A stretch of DNA of 64,000 bases from Pelagicoccus sp. SDUM812002 (GTDB lineage: Bacteria; Verrucomicrobiota; Verrucomicrobiia; Opitutales; Opitutaceae), in contig NZ_JARXHX010000005.1 in the NCBI RefSeq assembly GCF_031127835.1, positions 186,001 to 250,000 on the forward strand, read 5' to 3'. The notes below the pieces were generated by a model. It saw nothing but the letters and a program-made list of their open reading frames with translations. It had not been told where the DNA came from and searched no databases. Made by a program: the position numbers and the translations under genes. Below, one piece after another: positions 16,807 to 25,954 of this stretch. Position 1 is the first letter of the stretch. Each line of letters begins with the position of its first letter.

Positions 16807-18111
16807 TCAGTTAGCAACGTGCGTGCCAGAGCTACCCCACTTTCCAAATTTCTGATTATTGAAATTTTTCTGCGAAACTCTACCCCTTCGTTTAGGCATA
16901 ATTTGCTCTGCATTGAGCTCGCTGAATAAATCCCTTAGAAAAAGTAAGCTGCAAGCTAGGGTTAAAACCCCGCACGAAAGCGCAATTTGATGCATGCCGA
17001 CGATTGGGAAGAGGCTTCCTCCCAAAATGGAGCCTAAAGCTTTGCCCAGATGACTGCTGGTCTGGTTAAGGCTGACGCGCAGCCCCTTTTGATGCGGGTC
17101 TCCCCGGTTGTTAATAAGGAACTGCAGCCCTGGAATGCGCAAGGATACGGCGCCAAGGGTTAAAGCGAAAAAGACCGTCGCTGAATTGAGGCTATCAAGT
17201 CCTGGGTAGACCGACGAGAAGATGATGGTGTTGAGGATGAGCGATATGGATATCGTCAGCTGTGGTCGGATTTTCGTGAAAATCCTCAGGATGACCGTAA
17301 AGACAGCGATCTGAAGGAGACCGCCGGCGAGATACATAGGAGCAATCTCAGAGGGGCGGAGCTCAGCGGTGGAGAAAAGCCAAAGGGCGAAACTCACGTA
17401 GAACGCCGCAAGTGCAGTAAAGCTGAGAAATGAAGCGACGGCGATGAGGTTGAAGTCCTTGTCTTTGAGGGTTTCCTTTGAACGTTTTGCGTATTCAGAA
17501 AACCATTTCGGTACGGAGCGCTTCGACTTTTGATTGATCGGAGTGGGGAGGTAGTGTTGAGCGAAGGGGATGCACGCTATCGCTAGGAGACCGTAGAGCG
17601 AGCAGACCCAGAGGAAGCTGGTCCATTCCATTAGCCAGATGCCGAGCGGAATTCCGACCGTTTGGCCGATTGCGTAGCCGCAGAGCGTTTTGCCAGAGAG
17701 AGAGATTTGCCGGTCTTTTCTAAAATTGTCGCTTAGCAAGGTTGAGGGTAGTCCCATCAGAATACCAGTTGCGACGCCGGTCATCAAGCGGAGTGCCAGC
17801 AGTGAGATATAGTGGTTAGCGATCACATGAGGGATCAGGGACAGTCCGAGCAGGCATAGCCCTGCTAGGAGGACTTGTTTTCTGCCGAACTTGTCAGAAA
17901 TGGGGCCTGCGAAAGCGGCGGCAACTCCAGCCCCGATGGGTAGGGCCGCAAGCAAGCTTGTCGTCTGAGCACTGCTTAACTGAGCGCTGGTAGCGAGGGA
18001 AGGGATCCCAACCACGGCTATGGCAGCCTGAGCAGAGTTTACGAGACTAACGAAGAAGAGCGTTTTCCAAGCGCGTCCTTCGTTGCTTCTTTCTCTTTCG
18101 ATCGCGGTCAT
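16807..18111 (-). CDS. MFS transporter (drug/metabolite efflux type)
   Basis: Major facilitator protein of 434 residues with about twelve membrane helices. The loop 2-3 signature of the 12-helix antiporters is present (GPISDKFGRKQVLL). A longer basic cytoplasmic tail (QIMPKRRGRVSQK) ends it. It is 12 bases downstream of the plugless receptor-like barrel gene, so the two are almost surely one transcript: one in the outer and one in the inner membrane. Import of a product of the periplasmic pathway, or export of a by-product, are both possible. Substrate not readable. Confidence 0.88.
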   Translation of the reverse strand: MTAIERERSNEGRAWKTLFFVSLVNSAQAAIAVVGIPSLATSAQLSSAQTTSLLAALPIGAGVAAAFAGPISDKFGRKQVLLAGLCLLGLSLIPHVIANHYISLLALRLMTGVATGILMGLPSTLLSDNFRKDRQISLSGKTLCGYAIGQTVGIPLGIWLMEWTSFLWVCSLYGLLAIACIPFAQHYLPTPINQKSKRSVPKWFSEYAKRSKETLKDKDFNLIAVASFLSFTALAAFYVSFALWLFSTAELRPSEIAPMYLAGGLLQIAVFTVILRIFTKIRPQLTISISLILNTIIFSSVYPGLDSLNSATVFFALTLGAVSLRIPGLQFLINNRGDPHQKGLRVSLNQTSSHLGKALGSILGGSLFPIVGMHQIALSCGVLTLACSLLFLRDLFSELNAEQIMPKRRGRVSQKNFNNQKFGKWGSSGTHVAN

Positions 18112-18123
18112 CAGGCCGCTCGG

Positions 18124-20559
18124 CTAGAAAGAACGCGTAATGTTGAAAGTGCCGAACCAGGAACTGTATTGATTTCTCGTGACGCGGTAGGGGGAGCCTT
18201 GGTAGGAGCGCTCCGGGTGGTCGGTGAGATTTGAAAGGTTGAGGCTTAAGCTCGTGTTTTCGTCGAGTCGGTAGCTGCTACTAGCATCCAGTCGCACAAC
18301 GGCTTCTCGGTACTCGTCCTGAGCGTATGAGTTTCCGAGGTCGTCAAGGGCTTCGCTTTGGTAGGTTAGCTCAATGCCGGTTGTGAATTTCCCCTTCGTT
18401 CCCGTGAGGCTAAGCTTCGCGAGATGCTCGGAGCGCTCCGGGGTGGGAAGGGTGTCGTCAGGGCGAGATTGAACGTTAGCGTCCGAGTCAGAGTAAGTGT
18501 AAGCAACGCTGGTAGTGAAAGAATCAAAAATGCCAACATCCTTGACCGTTTTTTGCCACTGGATTTCGACGCCTTTTATCTTAGCCTTCTCGCCATTCTC
18601 CACGCGGCTCACCTTGTAGATAACGGGATTTCCCTCTTCAAGTATCGTATCTTCGGATACAGAGCCATAGAAAAAATTCTCGATATTGATCAGGTAGCCT
18701 TCGACTGACAAAGAGCCGAGCCACGGATTCTCTTTGCTCCATGAAAGTCGAAATTTGTCGATTTCTGTCGGACTGAGGGTCGGGTTTCCCTCTGAAATGC
18801 TCCGAGTGGGAATGCTGATACGGCGGTAGTCCACGATGTTGTAATACTGCGGACGCATGAGCAACTGGAACCATGCCGCTCTCCACGTGACTTCTTCGGA
18901 GGTATTGTAGGAAACCTCGGCGCTGGGAATGAAATTTGTGTATGAATTATCAGAGGAGAGGTCTTTGATGATAAGGTCTGTATTTGTCGAGGGGTCCTCT
19001 ACTATTTCTAGTACCTCGCCTTCGTCGGGATCGTTGACTGCCTCTGGGAGGACAACCGTACCGCGGGTGGCGGTTTCAGTCCTCTCAAGGCGTCCTCCCA
19101 ATTCGTAGGTCCACTCTCCGCTTTGTCTGGTGGCCAGCAGGTAGGTGGCTGTTACAGATTCCTCGGCTGTGTAAGACTGAGGCTCGCTCTCGGTTTTCGC
19201 TCGAAAATCGTTGTTTACGAATATCGAGGGATTGCTCTCTACGAAGGAGCGACTTTTGTCGGGATCGAGGCCAGGCGGTACGGTGTAGGCTCCATCGAGA
19301 ATAGGGGAGCCCGCTCCGTCGAATGCGACTTGATCTAAGGTAAAGCTGTTGCCGCTGACGGGCAGGAAAACTGAGAGCTCTTCCGAGACGTTTCGCTCTT
19401 TTTCTCGGTGCAGAAAACCGGTCTGTATCCAGTATTCGGAATCTCCCAGCATGAGCGAGCGTTCTGCGTCCACGCGTGCTGCTAGGTCACGGTCTTTCGT
19501 ATAGTTATTATGGATACGAAGGTTGGCGAAATTCGCAGTGCCGGTCTCGAGCAGGTTTACCCCGTTGTCGATTGAGATTTCAGGAAGGTAGGGGTTGTCG
19601 ACTTGGTAGGAAAGGTCGACTCCTGTGTCACGGAAATTCCAATTATACCAAAGGCGGTTGAGGTCCCATTTCTGGGTATAGACCGAATAGTCGATTGTCC
19701 ATTCGGTGCCCGTATAGGATCCGCCGAAGGTATTGTGCAAACGTTTTCTGATATTTTCGGTGTCGCCAAAGTAGCGCCGCGTGCGGGCCCCTTCAAAAGA
19801 CGCGCCGATGATAGTATCGTCTTCGGCTATGGTTTGCGATCCCTCGACGACACTTGCGCTGCCCAGCTGTAGCTCGATGCGATTACGATAGGAGAAATCG
19901 TAGTAGTCTTGGTGAGATGTCTTGAAATACAATTCGTTGCGGTCATTCGGTCGGAATCCGATTTGAGCAGTTCCGACGAGGTTCTTAGTCAATATTTCGT
20001 CGTAGGAAAAGCGCGGGCGATCTAGATAGTAGGTTTCCTCGTCCTGAGTTTGTAGCCAGACCGACTCATAGTGCTCGATGAGTCGATCGGATGCGCTGCT
20101 ACGGAGTTGGGCGGAAAGCACCCACTTTTCCTCTGCGTCCAATATTTGTGTGAAGGATGCATTGTAGCCGCTTTTCCCGATACCGGATTGATCGTTGAAG
20201 TTGATGCTATAGCCGAGGCTAAGGGCATTGGAGGGATTTTGGATAGGGTTCTTGCTAGGGAAGAAAGATCGGAAGTCGACCCCCTCGCCATCTGCGTCAG
20301 CTCCCGGGCTCGTTCCGATGTCGCCAAAAACCTGATACTCGGAGGCGATTGGATTCAGCTTCACGAGGATCCGCCCCCGCTCGCGAGGGCTTTGGTTTGT
20401 CTCGTCTTTTCCCTCCATCGCTGCGGCTGGGCGGCTGGGATTGGTAAGACTTTGGCTTAAGTTAGTCGTTGCAGTTTGCGCGAATGCCGCAGGTGCCGAA
20501 AGGCATGAGCAAAGCAGCGCTCCCGCAACCGTTAGGGGGTTGCTTTTGAAAGGCTTCAT
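18124..20559 (-). CDS. TonB-dependent-receptor-like outer membrane barrel without a recognisable plug
   Basis: 811 residues with a clear signal peptide (VAGALLCSCLSAPAAFA, cleavage near 28) and a C-terminus ending in Phe (GTFNITRSF), as in TonB-dependent receptors. From about residue 105 the sequence alternates as a 22-strand barrel, with typical late-barrel features (SYNTSEEVTWRAAWFQLLMRP, NPTLSPTEIDKFRLS, EIQWQKTV, LNLSNLTDHPERSYQGSP). Between the signal peptide and the barrel there are only about 80 low-complexity residues; I see no TonB box and none of the plug motifs (a PGV or IRG segment). In related receptors SAFERxGR follows the plug; here SPRERGR comes straight after the leader, as if the plug were excised. 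It may be an open or differently gated pore. Start at 20559 overlaps a three-codon frame. Confidence 0.82.
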   Translation of the reverse strand: MKPFKSNPLTVAGALLCSCLSAPAAFAQTATTNLSQSLTNPSRPAAAMEGKDETNQSPRERGRILVKLNPIASEYQVFGDIGTSPGADADGEGVDFRSFFPSKNPIQNPSNALSLGYSINFNDQSGIGKSGYNASFTQILDAEEKWVLSAQLRSSASDRLIEHYESVWLQTQDEETYYLDRPRFSYDEILTKNLVGTAQIGFRPNDRNELYFKTSHQDYYDFSYRNRIELQLGSASVVEGSQTIAEDDTIIGASFEGARTRRYFGDTENIRKRLHNTFGGSYTGTEWTIDYSVYTQKWDLNRLWYNWNFRDTGVDLSYQVDNPYLPEISIDNGVNLLETGTANFANLRIHNNYTKDRDLAARVDAERSLMLGDSEYWIQTGFLHREKERNVSEELSVFLPVSGNSFTLDQVAFDGAGSPILDGAYTVPPGLDPDKSRSFVESNPSIFVNNDFRAKTESEPQSYTAEESVTATYLLATRQSGEWTYELGGRLERTETATRGTVVLPEAVNDPDEGEVLEIVEDPSTNTDLIIKDLSSDNSYTNFIPSAEVSYNTSEEVTWRAAWFQLLMRPQYYNIVDYRRISIPTRSISEGNPTLSPTEIDKFRLSWSKENPWLGSLSVEGYLINIENFFYGSVSEDTILEEGNPVIYKVSRVENGEKAKIKGVEIQWQKTVKDVGIFDSFTTSVAYTYSDSDANVQSRPDDTLPTPERSEHLAKLSLTGTKGKFTTGIELTYQSEALDDLGNSYAQDEYREAVVRLDASSSYRLDENTSLSLNLSNLTDHPERSYQGSPYRVTRNQYSSWFGTFNITRSF

Positions 20560-20567
20560 CTAGACAT
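20556..20567 (-). CDS. Three-codon upstream ORF overlapping the receptor-like barrel start
   Basis: The shared element here has its ATG at 20567, which reads ATG-TCT-AGA-TGA (Met-Ser-Arg-stop). The ATG of the 811-residue protein lies inside AGATGA, so the stop and the real start overlap. Ribosomes initiating at the element could terminate and restart on the main gene. Alternatively, an older start was lost by mutation. Sequence is direct; translation unproven. Confidence 0.4.
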   Translation of the reverse strand: MSR

Positions 20568-20573
20568 CTTTTT
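20561..20573 (-). promoter_or_regulatory. Shared start-region element, copy before the receptor-like barrel
   Basis: Minus-strand AAAAAGATGTCTA, here eight bases before the main start codon instead of containing it. Conservation despite loss of the reading frame argues for function of the nucleotides themselves. Confidence 0.55.
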
Positions 20574-21008
20574 GATGGGAGGCATGAAATGACTCCCCGG
20601 GGCCCCGAGCAGGCTCTGTGCCAGAATGAAACGGGATTTGGCTTATCTTCCTAGCGCTGGCAATTGAGCAGAAGTCTCGCGAATCCGATCTGCTCTATTT
20701 TGATCGAAGAGCTAAGATTAGCGCGTGACCAATTCTAGGGACTTAAGCGCAGCTATATTATATAAGGGTTTTGCGAGCTGCTAATCTGTCTGTTGCGCGA
20801 CCCTTGGTATTGGTACTTTCTCTGTAGTTATAAAAGTAATACGACTAGATATTAATCTAATTGGTGCTTTGCCTTTGGGGTAAAATGTCCAGCGATTGCG
20901 ATAAAATGCGGAATTGTTTCGAAATTGACTCAGTTCCTTCGGGTCGAAGCAAATTTGGCATTGATGATGCTGAAGCCCACTTGGTTTTAAGCTAAACTCA
21001 AACCATAC
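20574..21008. promoter_or_regulatory. Divergent intergenic region between two TonB-receptor-type genes
   Basis: 435 bases without a gene I can support, lower in GC than the flanking genes and flanked on both sides by copies of the shared start element. Promoters for both genes must lie here. AT-rich hexamers such as TATAAT-like stretches near 20755-20765 and 20829-20836 are present, but I cannot pair them with confident -35 boxes. Confidence 0.5.
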
Positions 21009-21021
21009 AAAAAGATGTCTA
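21009..21021 (+). promoter_or_regulatory. Shared start-region element, copy at the complete receptor gene
   Basis: AAAAAGATGTCTA with start ATG at 21015, preceded by AAACCATAC. No Shine-Dalgarno site is visible. Confidence 0.6.
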
Positions 21022-23639
21022 AATCAACACCGTTAAACGCGGATGGCGCAGCTATGTGCTCGCATCCCTCCACCGGCGAGAGGTCGAAGAGCTCCCTCGT
21101 TAAGGCAGCAGCAGCCCTTTTGCTTGCAGGACTCACGTTCGAGTCCATTGCCCAGGATAGTTCCGGCTCCGGCATGGAAGTCTTCGAAACCTTCACTGCG
21201 GTTGGCCAAGGCGAGAGCCGCGCGAGTAACTCGCTAAGCCTCGAGGCGCTCGAAATTGCGATGCCCGGCGCGTCACCAGAGAAGATGGTAGACAAGATCC
21301 CGGGTGTAAATGTCGTAACAGCTGACCCGTTCGGCTTCTACGAGTTTGCGAACGATGTACGGGTTCGCGCGTTCAGCATCGCGAATTTAGGTGTCACACT
21401 TGACGGAGTGCCTGTCGGAACCAGCGATCCGCGTTATGGCTCTCCGATCGGACGTCTCGTTGACAGTGCGAACCTGACGACAATCAAGGTCTCCCAAGGT
21501 GCGGGCGACGTGACCACTCCAGCTTACCAGGCTTTGGGTGGATCGATCCAGTACTTCACCAAAGACCCTTCTAAGGAAAAAGGCGCAGTTTTTAGTGCCG
21601 CTTACGGTAGCTTCGATCATATAAGCTTATTCGCGAAGTATGAGCTTGGGGAAATCCTTCCAGGATTCACCGGCTATGTTAGCGGCTCCCATTTTGAGTT
21701 CACTCCCAAAGGTCTGGATGGTTTAGGGAAAGGCATGGGGCGTCGCTACGAAGCGAAGTTAAAGTACGAGATGCCTTCTGACAAACTCGATATAACGTAC
21801 GCTGTAACCTATAATGACCGTGACGACTATGACACGGCGACACTTAGTTATGGTGAATGGCAGGATGTCATGGCAGGCAACTACAATGGTACCGGCCAAG
21901 GCTTCATCGAATATACTCCATGGGACTATCCCGGAATCGGAGATTACAACTATGGCGATCTCACTGACCAAGGCCGTAACTTAGGCCCTGTCGCTTACCT
22001 TGATCCTGACGCTGGTCCGGGCGAAAGCACGAATGCGATTTACTACGACAAGTGGAAGAATGGTCGTATGGATACGCTGCAACGCTTCAAGTTCGACTTC
22101 GACTTCGAAGACGGCAAAACAATGGAGGTTGTCACGTACTACCAAGATAAGAACAACTATGGACTTTGGGGACGCGATCGCGGCTACGCTCAAGATCAGG
22201 TGCGTGCTGCATACATGAACGATCCTGATCGTACCGACATCTGGGGACAGCTCTGGTATGATGCGGCCGGCAATCCGATAAGCGAAGACGGAAGCATAGC
22301 CACGGAATACGGCGCTGACCACGCGATTGTAGCTCCAGGCACTCCAACTTATGCCACCGGAGTAGATTTTGTCCCCGGAGTTCCAGGCCGCACTGCCCGC
22401 GACGAAAACTTCGGTGGACACCGTTATGGTCTCACAACTTCATACACATGGGAAACGGAGAACAACAAGTTGATCTTTGGTGGCTGGTACGAATTTGACC
22501 ACCACGGTACAGAACGTCCTAACTTCAACCTAGACGGTGGTTCGGTTCTTGGTGAGTACCGCTACGATCAGTTCAACTTCACCAACTATACTCGCTACAT
22601 CGACCAAGATGTCATGCAGTACTGGATACAGGATACCTTTACTACAATGGATGGCAAGCTAGACATCATCGCTGGGGTTAAGGGCATCAAGCTCAACCGC
22701 GATGCCAACGGATTCTTAAGTATTGCTGAATGGCTTAGGAACGAAGAAACCTTCCGCTCGACCACCTACGAGGACTACTTCTTGCCACAGTTCGGACTGC
22801 TTTACGGTCTCAACGACACCACAGAGCTCTTCTTCAACTACTCGGAGAACATGGCGACTCCAACTTCAGGAACTATCACTGCTGCAGGAGATGTGTTCGA
22901 TCCAAACCTCCTCGCTCCTGAGTATTCGGAGAACTTTGACGCTGGTGTCCGCGGAAATTTCGCTGGCGGAAGCTACACGGTACAGGCTTACAAGATCAGC
23001 TACACGGATCGTATCCTCTCGACTGCAGTCCCGATCGATTCAGCGAATGCGGGAGCAGCTGGTAATAGCCGCTATCAAAACGTTGGTGGTGTAGACTCTT
23101 GGGGGATTGAAGCTTCGGGTGACTTCATAACAGGAATTGAAGGATTGACCCTCAGTGGTTCCATCGCCCTCCAGGAAACAACCTTCCAGGAAGATTTGCT
23201 AGAAGGCTACGAAACCTCGGCTACTATCCCGACCGCTGCAGAGGGCTATCGGTATGAAGCGACTGCAGATCCGACCGTATGGGCTCGCTACATCGACTTT
23301 GGAGGAAACGACTTGGGTAACACCCCTTTCGTAACGGCTAACTTCGACGCAATCTATCGCAAGGGGCAGTTCCGCTATAACTTCGGTGGGAAGTACTACG
23401 ACGATGTGTACGTCAATACGCTCAACACTCAAAAGGTCGATTCTCATACCGTTTTCGACGCCGGGCTAAGCTACACAGGCAAGGCGGACACCGCCCTTGA
23501 AGGTTGGAAGGTATCGCTCAGCATCTACAATGTATTCGATTCCTACTTCTGGGTAGCCGCGGGTTACAATGACGAGGATGGTACGGTAAGAGCTGACCGA
23601 GGCCGTCAGTATACGCTGAAGATGGATACTAGTTTCTAG
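21015..23639 (+). CDS. TonB-dependent outer membrane receptor (complete)
   Basis: 874-residue active importer. A long polar N-region is followed by a signal core (LVKAAAALLLAGLTFESIAQ, cleavage near 47). A TonB-box-like segment follows (MEVFETFTAVGQ), then the plug with EKMVDKIPGVNVV, VRVRAFSIANLGVTLDGVPVG and ALGGSIQYFTKDP, then the barrel, ending in a terminal Phe (YTLKMDTSF). The substrate cannot be read. Placement between aminotransferases and a dedicated TonB complex, and the shared start element, suggest amino-acid or peptide-type compounds. Divergent from the plugless receptor-like gene; ends at a strong terminator. Family certain, cargo inferred. Confidence 0.93.
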   Translation: MSKSTPLNADGAAMCSHPSTGERSKSSLVKAAAALLLAGLTFESIAQDSSGSGMEVFETFTAVGQGESRASNSLSLEALEIAMPGASPEKMVDKIPGVNVVTADPFGFYEFANDVRVRAFSIANLGVTLDGVPVGTSDPRYGSPIGRLVDSANLTTIKVSQGAGDVTTPAYQALGGSIQYFTKDPSKEKGAVFSAAYGSFDHISLFAKYELGEILPGFTGYVSGSHFEFTPKGLDGLGKGMGRRYEAKLKYEMPSDKLDITYAVTYNDRDDYDTATLSYGEWQDVMAGNYNGTGQGFIEYTPWDYPGIGDYNYGDLTDQGRNLGPVAYLDPDAGPGESTNAIYYDKWKNGRMDTLQRFKFDFDFEDGKTMEVVTYYQDKNNYGLWGRDRGYAQDQVRAAYMNDPDRTDIWGQLWYDAAGNPISEDGSIATEYGADHAIVAPGTPTYATGVDFVPGVPGRTARDENFGGHRYGLTTSYTWETENNKLIFGGWYEFDHHGTERPNFNLDGGSVLGEYRYDQFNFTNYTRYIDQDVMQYWIQDTFTTMDGKLDIIAGVKGIKLNRDANGFLSIAEWLRNEETFRSTTYEDYFLPQFGLLYGLNDTTELFFNYSENMATPTSGTITAAGDVFDPNLLAPEYSENFDAGVRGNFAGGSYTVQAYKISYTDRILSTAVPIDSANAGAAGNSRYQNVGGVDSWGIEASGDFITGIEGLTLSGSIALQETTFQEDLLEGYETSATIPTAAEGYRYEATADPTVWARYIDFGGNDLGNTPFVTANFDAIYRKGQFRYNFGGKYYDDVYVNTLNTQKVDSHTVFDAGLSYTGKADTALEGWKVSLSIYNVFDSYFWVAAGYNDEDGTVRADRGRQYTLKMDTSF

Positions 23640-23684
23640 TCCTTTCGCACCATAACTATTTGATCTGAATAATAGGAAACTCAG

Positions 23685-23719
23685 CCGCGACGGAGTCGGG
23701 TAGTTCCGTCGCGGTTTTT
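23685..23719 (+). terminator. Strong intrinsic terminator after the receptor gene
   Basis: Perfect ten-base stem CCGCGACGGA/TCCGTCGCGG, ten-base loop, then TTTTT. It separates the receptor from the TonB-energiser operon. Confidence 0.9.
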
Positions 23720-23761
23720 CCAAAATAACCCCCTGCCCAAAGTTCTAAGCAAACAAACAAC

Positions 23762-24544
23762 ATGCTAGGTTTACACAGAAAGACTTTCAAGTGCATGGCC
23801 GTCGCCGCCACGCTATCAGTTTCATTCTCGTATTCAGTATCTGCTGACGTCGTCAAAGATACTCAAAACGTACTAAGCGAGTGGATCTCCCTCGAAAAGC
23901 AGATCTCAGAAGAGAAGGTCGCTTGGGTCGAGCAAAAGGAAGTCGTCAAGAATTCGATCGAATTCATGGAGACCGAGATCGCCAGTCTGAAAGACATTAT
24001 CAAGACGGCCGAGGAAACTGCCTCCGCTGGCGAGAAAAAGCGAGCAGAGCTCGACGAGAAGAAGCAAGACCTCGACGAGGCCACGGACATCATGACTGCG
24101 GCTGTCGAGAGCTACGAAATCCAAGTTAAGGAACTCGCTCTCACTTGGCCCAAAGCCTTCCTCAAGTCGGTCGATACCTTCATCAAGCGTATCCCGACCG
24201 AAGAACAAAAAGAAACGACACCGATCACTATTCGCCTTCAGAACGTGGTCGCCATCATGTCGCAGTTCGATAAATTTCAAAGCGTCGTGACCAAGGATAC
24301 CGGGATCCAAGACGTTGGCGGTGAGTCCAGGGAAGTGACTACGCTCTATTTCGGTTTCGCATATGCATACTTCATAGATGGAACGGGTGAGTATGCAGGT
24401 TATGGATACCCTTCGATGAGCGATGGATGGGATTGGACGCCAGATCCAAGCATTGCCGAAAAGGTCTCACAACTCGTCTCAATTTACGATCGCACCATTG
24501 ACGCAAGTTTCCTCGGAATGCCCGCCAAGATCGTAACTCCCTAA
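23762..24544 (+). CDS. DUF3450 periplasmic coiled-coil protein of TonB2/TtpC-type system
   Basis: 260 residues: signal peptide (AVAATLSVSFSYSVSA, cleavage near 28), a long coiled coil at about 30-120 rich in Glu and Lys, then a globular part with TLYFGFAYAYFIDGTG and GWDWTPDPSIAEKV, typical of DUF3450. This family is regularly encoded just before a large MotA/TolQ/ExbB protein in TonB2-like clusters, as here, and is thought to work with that complex in the periplasm. First gene of a six-gene plus-strand operon after a strong terminator. Molecular role is not established. Confidence 0.88.
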   Translation: MLGLHRKTFKCMAVAATLSVSFSYSVSADVVKDTQNVLSEWISLEKQISEEKVAWVEQKEVVKNSIEFMETEIASLKDIIKTAEETASAGEKKRAELDEKKQDLDEATDIMTAAVESYEIQVKELALTWPKAFLKSVDTFIKRIPTEEQKETTPITIRLQNVVAIMSQFDKFQSVVTKDTGIQDVGGESREVTTLYFGFAYAYFIDGTGEYAGYGYPSMSDGWDWTPDPSIAEKVSQLVSIYDRTIDASFLGMPAKIVTP

Positions 24545-24570
24545 TTTCCAATCCCAGGAGGACAATATCC

Positions 24571-25953
24571 ATGAATAAATTTTCTTCGCTAGCCGCCGCG
24601 CTACTCGTGTCAGCCATGCCGTTGATGGGGCAAAGCGCTCTAGACTCGGCATCCGCAAATGCTCAAAAGAAGCTAGAAGCTTCGCTTGAAAAACTCTCGG
24701 CTCTTCGTGAGACCATCGGAGCTGAAAAGATACCGCTCACCAAAGAGCGGGACTCGCTTTTCGCCGAACTGAGGGACCTCCGCCGCGAAGCGAACCGTGC
24801 TCAGCGCATCAGCGACAACCAAAGCTCAGACCTTTCGAGCTTTGAGGATTCTATCAACGCCCAAGACGAAATGGTGGATTATCTGATCAACCTCTCTGCC
24901 GAATTTGGCCGGACTTTCGGTTCACAGCTCGACCCCTCCGAGTACGAGTTTTACGGGGACAAGATAACCTCGAGCGAGATCGCTGCGGAAGACCCACACA
25001 TCTCGCCTGTCGAAAAGCTCGAAGCGCAAAAGACAATCCTGGAAGCCGGCCTCAGTCGTATGGAAAGCCTCTCAGGCGGTGCGACATACGAAGGCAAGGC
25101 GATCACCAGCGATGGCTTGCTCGAAGACGGTACTTTTGTACGGTTTGGCCCGATAACGTATTTCGCCAGCGAAAGCGGCGTAGCCGGACTTGTTGAGCAA
25201 GGAAATTCAACTGAGCCACTGGTTTTGCCAATCATGAAGGGCGAGTTCGACTCCGGATTGATCGCCTTAGCGTCGGGCCAAGAGGGAACCCTCCCAATCG
25301 ACGCTACACTCGATAACGCGATGGCGATCGAAGCTACGAAAGAAACGATCGGTGAACATATCGGGAAGGGCGGTATTTGGGTGTATCCAATACTTGGTTT
25401 CGCTTTCCTATCACTTGCAGTAGCTGCATTCAAGGCCTTCGAATTGATGTCACTGCCCAAGCCCAAGGAAGGTTTCCTCGCGGAGGTTCTCGCCAAGCTT
25501 GCTAGCAAAGATAAGGAAGGCGCTGCTCATGTTGCCAACGGTACTTCCGGTCCGATGGGCAAGATGATCCAACAAGGCGTCAAGTACAGCGACCACAACC
25601 CTGAGCTTGTAGAAGAGATCCTCTACGAATCGATGGTTGAGACGCAGCCAAAGGTTATGCGCTTGCTTCCCTTTATCTCGGTAACCGCGGCCGTAGCGCC
25701 TCTCTTAGGGCTTCTTGGAACGGTCACCGGTATGATTAATACTTTCAACCGTATCAAAATCTTCGGAACGGGTGATGCTAAGTCACTTTCAGGCGGTATC
25801 TCGGAGGCCTTGATCACCACGGAATTTGGACTGATCGTTGCGATTCCTGCATTGCTCCTCTACGCGATCTTATCTCGGAAGGCAAAGGGGTACCTCTCCC
25901 GCATGGAGAAAATGTCCATTAGCTTCGTAAACGGCATCAAGACCATCGCCTAA
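24571..25953 (+). CDS. Large MotA/TolQ/ExbB proton-channel protein (TtpC-like)
   Basis: 460 residues, about twice the size of ExbB. It has a signal peptide (SLAAALLVSAMPLMGQ), a periplasmic coiled coil at about 25-100, a first membrane helix near 270-290 (VYPILGFAFLSLAVAAF), and a C-terminal ExbB core with two helices (LLPFISVTAAVAPLLGLLGT and FGLIVAIPALLLYAIL). This layout matches TtpC, the extra component of Vibrio TonB2 systems that supports TonB function. A good ribosome site (AGGAGG) precedes the ATG. The next gene starts one base after its stop. Role as auxiliary energiser follows from the family. Confidence 0.9.
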   Translation: MNKFSSLAAALLVSAMPLMGQSALDSASANAQKKLEASLEKLSALRETIGAEKIPLTKERDSLFAELRDLRREANRAQRISDNQSSDLSSFEDSINAQDEMVDYLINLSAEFGRTFGSQLDPSEYEFYGDKITSSEIAAEDPHISPVEKLEAQKTILEAGLSRMESLSGGATYEGKAITSDGLLEDGTFVRFGPITYFASESGVAGLVEQGNSTEPLVLPIMKGEFDSGLIALASGQEGTLPIDATLDNAMAIEATKETIGEHIGKGGIWVYPILGFAFLSLAVAAFKAFELMSLPKPKEGFLAEVLAKLASKDKEGAAHVANGTSGPMGKMIQQGVKYSDHNPELVEEILYESMVETQPKVMRLLPFISVTAAVAPLLGLLGTVTGMINTFNRIKIFGTGDAKSLSGGISEALITTEFGLIVAIPALLLYAILSRKAKGYLSRMEKMSISFVNGIKTIA

Positions 25954-25954
25954 C

